A DNA stretch of 64,000 nt from an uncultured Acidobacteriia bacterium (GTDB lineage: Bacteria; Acidobacteriota; Terriglobia; Bryobacterales; Bryobacteraceae), in the NCBI GenBank assembly GCA_903929755.1, contig CAIYVZ010000033.1:1-64000 (forward strand). Direction: 5' to 3'. The translations under genes were made by a program, and so were the position numbers. Below the pieces are notes generated by a model. That model searched no databases and was not told the origin of the DNA. It was given only the letters and a program-made list of their open reading frames with translations. Positions 58,081 through 64,000 of this stretch are shown here, in pieces (within the stretch, counting starts at the first letter, position 1; the number at the start of each line of letters is the position of its first letter).

Positions 58081-58812
58081 ATGACTCACGAAACCTGGCT
58101 CGCGCAGTTCTTCAACACTCACTTCGCCGGCGTCGCCAATACAATCCTCGGGCTGTTCCACATGACAGCCGCCGATCCCAAAGAACCCTGGGCCGACCAC
58201 ATGGTGATGCAGCTCCTGGTCGCCGTGATTATGGTGCTGTTGCTCGCGGTCCTCAAGGGCCGCCTGTCAGTTACCAAACCGGGCACCATGCAGCACCTTT
58301 TCGAACTGATCCACGGCTTTATTGGTGAGACGTCGAGCGAACAGGTTGGCCATGACGGGCCGAAGCACGTTCTGCTGTTCGAAACCATGTTCATCTTCCT
58401 GCTGCTGGCGAATCTGATCGGCCTCATCCCCGGCTTCATGAGCCCCACGCAGGCCATTTATGTGCCGCTCGGCTGCGCTCTGGTTGCGTTCGGTTATTAC
58501 AACTACGTTGGCCTGAAGAAGGATGCGGGACATTACCTGAAGCACTTCCTGGGCCCCATTCCGGCGCTGGCCCCGCTGATGATCCCCATCGAAATCATCA
58601 GCCACATTGCACGCCCGCTTTCTCTCACCATCCGTCTGTTCGCCAACATGTATGCAGGCGAGCAGGTGACGCTGGTGTTCCTGAGTCTTACTTATCTGGT
58701 GGCCCCGGTTATCTTCATGGGGCTGCACGTTTTCGTTTCGGTTCTGCAGGCTTACATCTTTGTGCTGATGACCATGATCTATGTGGCGGGCGCGGTAGCC
58801 GAAGAACACTAA
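58081..58812 (+). CDS. atpB: ATP synthase subunit a
   Basis: The 243-residue membrane protein forms the ion half-channels of F0. The essential arginine lies in 'RPLSLTIRLFANMYAGEQVT' (helix 4/5 region), and the C-terminal helix 'VLQAYIFVLMTMIYVAGA' is also conserved. It is preceded by atpI and followed 88 bases later by atpE. It is a complete, usual-size subunit. Confidence 0.95.
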   Translation: MTHETWLAQFFNTHFAGVANTILGLFHMTAADPKEPWADHMVMQLLVAVIMVLLLAVLKGRLSVTKPGTMQHLFELIHGFIGETSSEQVGHDGPKHVLLFETMFIFLLLANLIGLIPGFMSPTQAIYVPLGCALVAFGYYNYVGLKKDAGHYLKHFLGPIPALAPLMIPIEIISHIARPLSLTIRLFANMYAGEQVTLVFLSLTYLVAPVIFMGLHVFVSVLQAYIFVLMTMIYVAGAVAEEH

Positions 58813-58899
58813 AGCTTTGTCCGCGTGAGGCCTCCCGCCCCCAAGCGAGGAACGCAACCACCTCCGGTCAATGAATCCATAAAAGGAGTAACAAACAAA

Positions 58900-59217
58900 A
58901 TGAAGTCCATCAGTTCAAAGATGTTTTTCCTCATGCTCGCCATGATGTTCCTCGCGGTCCCCATGTTCGCCGAGGGTAGCGGCAGCGCTTCCGGTGGTTC
59001 GAACCCGTGGGTTCCCGTGACGGCCGGTTTCTCCATGGCTATCGCCTCGGGCCTCTGCGCTCTGGGTCAGGGTAAGGCTGTTGCCGGTGCCGCTGAAGGT
59101 ATGGCCCGCAACCCTGCAGCCGCTGGTGCCATCCGCTTCGCGCTCATCCTCGGTCTGGTGCTGATCGAATCGCTCGCTCTCTACACCTTCGCCATCATTT
59201 TCGCCAAGGTCAACTAG
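58900..59217 (+). CDS. atpE: ATP synthase subunit c with N-terminal leader
   Basis: The 105-residue protein from ATG 58900 (AAGGAG upstream) has an unusual N-terminal signal-like leader ('FFLMLAMMFLAVPMFAEG') before the two-helix hairpin. Helix 1 ends with 'LGQGKAVAGAAEGMARNP', the polar loop is conserved, and helix 2 has the ion-binding glutamate in 'VLIESLALYTF'. Glutamine of GQG, Glu-Ser and Tyr five residues later match the ligands of sodium-binding c-rings (Ilyobacter Q32, E65, S66, Y70), so a sodium-translocating enzyme is possible. The F1 genes are not in the window. Confidence 0.92.
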   Translation: MKSISSKMFFLMLAMMFLAVPMFAEGSGSASGGSNPWVPVTAGFSMAIASGLCALGQGKAVAGAAEGMARNPAAAGAIRFALILGLVLIESLALYTFAIIFAKVN

Positions 59218-59240
59218 TTACAAAACGCAGTTCAGGGAGG

Positions 59241-59271
59241 GGGCCGGAGAGAAATCTCCGGCCCTTTTTTT
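59241..59271 (+). terminator. Rho-independent terminator after atpE
   Basis: A perfect 10-bp stem (GGGCCGGAGA, loop GAAA, TCTCCGGCCC) is followed by seven T. It ends the atpZ-atpI-atpB-atpE transcript and is close to the convergent MATE gene end, so it may also act on that side partly. Confidence 0.93.
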
Positions 59272-59282
59272 ATTGTCGGTAT

Positions 59283-60623
59283 TCAAACCGAGGGGGCGAG
59301 GATTCGTTGCGATTCACGTGCCCACACCCAGGTGAGGCCCACCCCGATCAGGAAGAGGCCCAGGCACAAGCCATACCAAAGGCCCACTGCGCCCAGGCCG
59401 GCCGGGAAGCACCACCAGTAACCGAGCGGCAGCGCGATGACCCAGTAGCCCACCAGATTCCAGACCATGGGCGTCCGCGTGTTTCCCAGGCCCCGCAGAG
59501 CGCCGGTAGCCACCGTTTGCAGGCCGTCAAACAGCTGAAAAACAGCCGCAATCACAAACAGCACGGACACAAACGAGATCACCCGTTCGTCATGCGTGTA
59601 AACCGAAGCGATGCTGCGACCCAGGGTGAAAAACGCCACGGCAGTGCACATTTCAAACACGACGGTGAGGCCAATCGCCGTCCAGCCGGCCCGGTGAGCG
59701 CCGCGCGGGTCCCCCGCCCCAAGCGCCCGCCCCACTGAGACGGCAGCCGCAGAGGCGATCCCTAAAGGGACCATGTAAGTGACGGCAGCGGCATTCAGGG
59801 CGATCGTGTGAGAAGCCAGACTGACCGCATCGAGTTTACCGGCCACGGCGGTCGCCAGGTTGAAAATCCCCACCTCCAGCCCGATCGTGATCCCTGCGGG
59901 AAGCCCCAGCTTCAGCAGCGTCCACATGTGGCTGAAATCCGGACGCAGACCCCGCAAGACTTCCCGGTCGCGGATGCCGACGCCCACCACCATCACGCAG
60001 GCAAGATAGATCCGGGCGATGACGGTTGACAGCGCCGAACCGCGGATCCCCATCGCGGGAGCCCCCCAATGGCCGAAGATCAGCAGCCAGTTCCCCAACA
60101 GATTCACCAGATTCGCGGTTACCAGCCCAAACATAACGGGGCGAACATAGTGAATTCCCTGCAGATAACGGCGAAAGGTGGCGTAGACGAAAAGAGGCGG
60201 CAGGCTCCACAAGAGCACGCTGTTGAACTGCAGGGCACCGACAAGAACCTCAGGCCGAACCCCAATCACGCCCAACAGAGGAGCCCCCGCCGCCACCGCC
60301 AGCATCAGGAGGGGTGCCATGACGATAGCGAGCGCCATACCAGCGCGCAGCGCCTGCCGCCCGGCCTTCCAGTCCCCCGCCCCGAACGCCTGAGAGACCA
60401 GCGTATCGAGGCCGGACATGGTCCCCAGGCCAAAAATCGCGACGCCGTAGAACAGCGCCGAACCCACGCTGGTGGACCCGATCGCCAGCGCGCTGTCCGG
60501 CAGGCCGCCGACCATGATGTTGTCGACGACCGACATGGCCATCCAGCCCAGCGCGGCCAGCGCCAGCGGCACGGCAATGCGCAGCATCGTCCGAAGATCG
60601 TTGGCGATGCTGTGGTTTTTCAT
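59283..60623 (-). CDS. MATE-family efflux protein
   Basis: The 446-residue protein has twelve predicted membrane helices in two similar halves ('ALAALGWMAMSVVDNIMVGGL', 'GTMSGLDTLVSQAFGAGDW', and later 'VPLGIASAAAVSVGRALGAGD'). These are the usual MATE (NorM/DinF) motifs; it exports drugs or metabolites with sodium or proton entry. Substrate is unknown. Its start is four bases after the dehydratase stop, so it is probably expressed with that gene. Confidence 0.9.
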   Translation of the reverse strand: MKNHSIANDLRTMLRIAVPLALAALGWMAMSVVDNIMVGGLPDSALAIGSTSVGSALFYGVAIFGLGTMSGLDTLVSQAFGAGDWKAGRQALRAGMALAIVMAPLLMLAVAAGAPLLGVIGVRPEVLVGALQFNSVLLWSLPPLFVYATFRRYLQGIHYVRPVMFGLVTANLVNLLGNWLLIFGHWGAPAMGIRGSALSTVIARIYLACVMVVGVGIRDREVLRGLRPDFSHMWTLLKLGLPAGITIGLEVGIFNLATAVAGKLDAVSLASHTIALNAAAVTYMVPLGIASAAAVSVGRALGAGDPRGAHRAGWTAIGLTVVFEMCTAVAFFTLGRSIASVYTHDERVISFVSVLFVIAAVFQLFDGLQTVATGALRGLGNTRTPMVWNLVGYWVIALPLGYWWCFPAGLGAVGLWYGLCLGLFLIGVGLTWVWARESQRILAPSV

Positions 60624-60626
60624 GCG

Positions 60627-62594
60627 TTACGAAGTTTGCGCAGCGGTGAGTAGCCGCTCGATGGTTTCCACGTCGTAGACGCAGCCACCCCAGGTCCCGC
60701 CACTGGCATTCTGCAGGACGGCCCAGAGCCGCGAATCGGCCGGAAGCAGCGGGTCCGGCGCGAGATCCGGCCGGGGTCCGCGTGACGCCAGAATACGATC
60801 GCCTTCTTCCACGGAACCGGTCTCCGGCCCCACCAGATTCACGCTCCCGATCAGATTATTCCGGTCAATGGTGATCTCAATCGTGTCACCTTCCAGAACC
60901 TTGCCAATTGGCCCGCCCGCCAAAGCTTCCGGCGTCACGTGCCCAATGCAGGCGCCTGTCGAAACGCCGCTGAACCGGGCATCCGTAAGCACCGCAACGT
61001 GCTTGCCAAACGACAGGTGCTTCAGCGCGGAAGTGATCTGGTAGATCTCTTCCATACCCGACCCCATCGGACCCCGACAAATGAGCACAATAATGTCACC
61101 GGACTTGATGGGTGAGGGCCCTTTGCCCTTAATGGCTTCAATCACCGCGTTCTCGGTTTGGAACACACGCGCGGGTCCCCGCTTGCGGTAGACGCCGTCG
61201 GCATCCACCACACTGGGATCAATCGCCGTGCTCTTGATCACCGAACCGCCCGGAACGATGTTGCCCAGCGGGAAGGTCACCGTGGAGGTCAGGCCGTTGG
61301 CGCGGGCCGCATCCGGGCCCATAATCACATCGGAGGGATCGATGCCGTCGCGATCCTTCAGTACCTTTCGGATCGCCGCGCGGCGTTCCGACTGCTCCCA
61401 CCAATCGAGCATGGTGCCGACCGTTTCACCCGAAACCGTCATGGCAGAGGTATCCAGGAGCCCGGCTTTGCGCAGATGCAGCATCACTTCCGGCACGCCG
61501 CCCGCCATAAAGACCTGCACGGTGGGGAAGTACTTGGGACCGTTCGGCAGGGCGTCCACCAAACGCGGAATCTCACGGTTAATGCGTGTCCAGTCATCCA
61601 CGGTGGGGCGACGCAAACCAGCTGCGTGCGCAATCGCCGGGATATGCAGAATCAGGTTGGTGGAACCACCAAACGCCGCATGAACGATCATGGCGTTGGC
61701 GAGCGACGCGTCGGTCAGAATCTTGCCCATCGTCAGACCCTGCGATTCGAGACGCAGCACTGCGCGAGCAGACCGACGAGCCATATCCAGCCACACCGGC
61801 TGACCGGAAGGAGCCAGCGCCGAGTGCGTCAGCGACATACCCAGAGCTTCACCCACCACCTGCGATGTGGCTGCGGTACCCAGGAACTGGCACCCGCCTC
61901 CGGGACTGGCGCAGGAGCGGCAAAGGTATTCCGCCGCATCTTCCAGCGAAATCTCTCCGTGCGAGAAGCGCGCGCCCACCGACTGCACGCGACCGGCATC
62001 TTCACCCTGCTCGGCCAGCAACGTGGTGCCACCAGGTATGAGGACGCAGGGAAGAGTCGGGGTCCCTGCCAGAGCCATCATCATGGCAGGCAGACCTTTG
62101 TCGCAAGTAGCCACGCCAATGACGCCGGAGCGAGTTGGCAGCGAGCGGATCTGGCGCCGAAAAATAATAGCCGCATCATTCCGGTACGGCAGACTGTCGT
62201 ACATGCCGGGCGTACCCTGGGTCCGCCCATCGCACGGATCTGTGCAATAAGCCGCGAACGGAATCGCTTTGTGGGAAGCCAGTTCTTTGGCCGCCTCTTC
62301 CATCAGCAGCCCCACTTCCCAGTGGCCGGTGTGATAGCCAAGCGCGACAGCGGTGCCGTCGGGACGGCGAATGCCACCGTGGGTGGAGAGGATGAGAATC
62401 TCTTTGCCGCCCAGGAGGGCGGGGTTCCAGCCCATACCGGCGTTCTGCGCCCAGCCGAACAAGTCACCGGACGGTCGGTTCAGCAGCATTTCAGCGGTAA
62501 TGGGAACACTACCCTGCGGCCCGGGAGCCTTCGAACGAACGTCATACACTCCAGGATCGGAGGTGAGCAGGGATTCAAGAGATGGAATCGGCAT
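60627..62594 (-). CDS. YjhG/YagF-type sugar-acid dehydratase (IlvD/Edd family)
   Basis: The 655-residue protein has the exact length and distinctive N-terminus of E. coli YjhG/YagF D-xylonate dehydratases ('[20 protein letters not shown]', '[20 protein letters not shown]'). Cluster ligands are plausible in '[14 protein letters not shown]', '[11 protein letters not shown]' and '[10 protein letters not shown]'; the C-terminal part has '[16 protein letters not shown]'. It would dehydrate a sugar acid, perhaps D-xylonate, to a 2-keto-3-deoxy acid. It has MATE and pirin neighbours, not the usual xylonate transporter and aldolase, so substrate remains tentative. Confidence 0.9.
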   Translation of the reverse strand: MPIPSLESLLTSDPGVYDVRSKAPGPQGSVPITAEMLLNRPSGDLFGWAQNAGMGWNPALLGGKEILILSTHGGIRRPDGTAVALGYHTGHWEVGLLMEEAAKELASHKAIPFAAYCTDPCDGRTQGTPGMYDSLPYRNDAAIIFRRQIRSLPTRSGVIGVATCDKGLPAMMMALAGTPTLPCVLIPGGTTLLAEQGEDAGRVQSVGARFSHGEISLEDAAEYLCRSCASPGGGCQFLGTAATSQVVGEALGMSLTHSALAPSGQPVWLDMARRSARAVLRLESQGLTMGKILTDASLANAMIVHAAFGGSTNLILHIPAIAHAAGLRRPTVDDWTRINREIPRLVDALPNGPKYFPTVQVFMAGGVPEVMLHLRKAGLLDTSAMTVSGETVGTMLDWWEQSERRAAIRKVLKDRDGIDPSDVIMGPDAARANGLTSTVTFPLGNIVPGGSVIKSTAIDPSVVDADGVYRKRGPARVFQTENAVIEAIKGKGPSPIKSGDIIVLICRGPMGSGMEEIYQITSALKHLSFGKHVAVLTDARFSGVSTGACIGHVTPEALAGGPIGKVLEGDTIEITIDRNNLIGSVNLVGPETGSVEEGDRILASRGPRPDLAPDPLLPADSRLWAVLQNASGGTWGGCVYDVETIERLLTAAQTS

Positions 62595-62652
62595 GAATAG
62601 ACGATTGTATCGGCTGGCGTGGCTTCCAGCACGCCGAGGCCGCCGTTGGCTC

Positions 62653-63522
62653 TTAGCGAGGGACCGTAATAGATCCCATCTTGCCCTCGCGGTAGTCCTC
62701 GAATGCCTGCTGGAGTTCCGCCGCCGTGTTCATCACGAACGGGCCGTAACGGGCGACAGGTTCTTTTATCGGCTGCGCGGCCAGCAACAGGAAGTCCGTC
62801 GGCTCGGCAGCTTCAAAGGTGACACTGTTTCCGTTCGTTGCAATCTCGCCAACGTGGTACTGCGGCACGTTGCGGCCGGCCACGGAAACGGAGCCCTGGA
62901 ACACGTAAACCATGGCGTTCAGGTTGGCAGGCAGCGCCTGCGTGAAGACCGCACCGGGCTGCAACCGGACATGCAGGTACTCAATCGGAATATGCGTTTC
63001 CACTGCGCCTTTTACGCCCAGGGCCGAACCCGCGATCACCTTCACGGCAGCCAGACCATCTTCGGACCTGGCCGTCGGAATATTCGCGCCGCTCAACTCC
63101 TGATAATGCGGCGCCTTCATTTTGTCGCGCGCCGGAAGGTTGACCCAGATTTGGAAACCTTCCAGAAGTCCACCGTTCTCCAGCATGCTCTTAGCGGGAG
63201 TTTCGGAGTGCACCAGGCCAGATCCGGCAGTCATCCACTGCACGTCACCGGCTTTCAAAATACCGTGGTGCCCGAAAGAGTCGCGATGCTCAAATTCGCC
63301 GGCCAGCATGTACGTCACGGTTTCAAAGCCGCGATGCGGATGGTCGGGAAAACCCTTCGCCTCACCGGGCTTCAAAGTGACGCCCCCGAAGTGATCGAAC
63401 AGCAAGAACGGATCTAACAGGCCGAATTCGTGCGAAGGGAATGCCCGGCGAATGGGCACACCCTCGCCTTCCATGGCTTGGGGCGCTTCCAGGATGCGGC
63501 TGAGGGTTCTCTTGCTGTCCAT
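62653..63522 (-). CDS. Pirin-family protein
   Basis: The 289-residue protein is a double beta-barrel cupin. The iron ligands are the histidines of '[14 protein letters not shown]' and '[10 protein letters not shown]', and the Glu of 'GLVHSETP', after '[11 protein letters not shown]'. Bacterial pirins include quercetin 2,3-dioxygenases and regulators of pyruvate metabolism; which applies is unclear. It lies 58 bases before the dehydratase gene in the same direction and five bases after the FG-GAP gene stop. Confidence 0.92.
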   Translation of the reverse strand: MDSKRTLSRILEAPQAMEGEGVPIRRAFPSHEFGLLDPFLLFDHFGGVTLKPGEAKGFPDHPHRGFETVTYMLAGEFEHRDSFGHHGILKAGDVQWMTAGSGLVHSETPAKSMLENGGLLEGFQIWVNLPARDKMKAPHYQELSGANIPTARSEDGLAAVKVIAGSALGVKGAVETHIPIEYLHVRLQPGAVFTQALPANLNAMVYVFQGSVSVAGRNVPQYHVGEIATNGNSVTFEAAEPTDFLLLAAQPIKEPVARYGPFVMNTAAELQQAFEDYREGKMGSITVPR

Positions 63523-63527
63523 ATCTC

Positions 63528-64000
63528 TTATTTCGGCTTCTTCGTCAGGTTTTCGAACAGGAACAGGCCGCTCTTACCGCCCACCGCGAAGTCCAGATCG
63601 CCGTCGCCATCAATATCGGCAACCGGGATGCCCATACCGCCGCCGGTGCGTCCGCCGTAATCCACGGTATGTTTCACCCACTCCACCTCGCCCTTCGCGT
63701 CTGGCGGAAGATACTCGTACCAGTAGACGCCCAGAGGCTCGCGCTCACCCGGATCCTTGCCGTTATGCGCCATAAAGCGTTTCCCGGTCACCAGGTCCTG
63801 GCGTCCATCGCCGTTGAGATCCACCATGGTCATGGCGTGCGGCTGGCTCCAGCTGTCGTCGATGATGTGCTTCTTCCACTCTCCCGACGCCGTGTTTTCC
63901 TGCCAGAACACCCCGTAGTCGTGCGCCATGGAAGTGACCACGTCCATGCGACCATCCGCATTCACATCCAGCGCGTAAATGAAGCCGGTCTGGCCCAATT
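63528..64000 (-). CDS. FG-GAP/VCBS-repeat protein (partial, 5' end outside the window)
   Basis: The visible part is the C-terminal 157 residues, and the frame continues past 64000. Three calcium-binding-type repeats are seen: 'ALDVNADGRMDVVT', 'MVDLNGDGRQDLVTG' and 'VADIDGDGDLDFAVGG'. Such repeats form beta-propellers with Ca ions and are usual in secreted proteins of acidobacteria and planctomycetes. The window's right end cuts the start, so signal peptide and full length are unknown. It precedes the pirin gene by five bases. Confidence 0.85.
   Translation of the reverse strand, partial: LGQTGFIYALDVNADGRMDVVTSMAHDYGVFWQENTASGEWKKHIIDDSWSQPHAMTMVDLNGDGRQDLVTGKRFMAHNGKDPGEREPLGVYWYEYLPPDAKGEVEWVKHTVDYGGRTGGGMGIPVADIDGDGDLDFAVGGKSGLFLFENLTKKPK

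Overview
The window looks like a chromosome segment of an acidobacterium from the Bryobacteraceae/Solibacter group. Three things support this. A secreted beta-propeller protein at 301-2580 ends in the C-terminal domain that is massively expanded in Candidatus Solibacter (TIGR03437-like). Two loci carry the same 'FRNYRKF...ITFE' tail. The DNA is GC-rich and gene-dense, with many 1-4 bp gene overlaps and frequent GTG/TTG starts. No rRNA, tRNA, CRISPR array, transposase or phage gene was recognised.

Layout. 1-7020: a C-terminal gene remnant, the secreted propeller protein, then a minus-strand housekeeping run (aroC, def, fmt, argJ and a small secreted protein). 7279-15430: a divergent locus in which a histidine kinase/NtrC-type regulator pair faces a TolC/CusB/CusA-like metal efflux operon. 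The gap between them holds two palindromes and two sigma-54-like promoter elements. 15461-19526: DUF177 protein, rpmF, plsX and a DsbD-TlpA fusion. 19538-26623: accessory stretch with vapBC and its operator, an MrfA-like helicase, a family protein of unknown role, and a two-gene P-loop ATPase/TPR module. 26648-29780: DUF411 protein, LssY_C-domain protein, membrane-anchored protein and Tat-exported TIM-barrel protein.

29977-35785: a minus-strand run encoding putrescine synthesis from agmatine (aguB, aguA), a membrane glycosyltransferase, and a peroxide-defence operon (PerR-like regulator, a carbinolamine dehydratase-AhpC fusion, AhpD). 35820-40135: a TIR-like protein, then SDR, hemerythrin, CHAD and phosphofructokinase genes, the last three overlapping. 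40394-49260: a HepT/MntA toxin-antitoxin pair, a secreted family protein, a SulP transporter, a TPR lipoprotein-like protein, a decayed RelBE-type module, a PLP decarboxylase with a decayed 5' duplicate, a Crp/Fnr regulator and a small repeat element.

49260-64000: a low-complexity membrane protein, lipA, a cytochrome c/PQQ propeller protein, a NadD-like transferase, a frameshifted zinc-ribbon gene, an M20 peptidase, a metal-binding domain protein, an aminotransferase, the F0 part of ATP synthase (atpZ-atpI-atpB-atpE) with a strong terminator, then a MATE exporter, a YjhG/YagF-type sugar-acid dehydratase, a pirin and the 3' end of an FG-GAP protein.

The best candidates for undescribed biology are the overlapping ATPase/TPR pair with near-identical DNA repeats, the dehydratase-peroxiredoxin fusion that also seems to keep an internal AhpC start, the two-component/sigma-54/efflux locus with paired operators, and the hemerythrin-CHAD-PFK operon.
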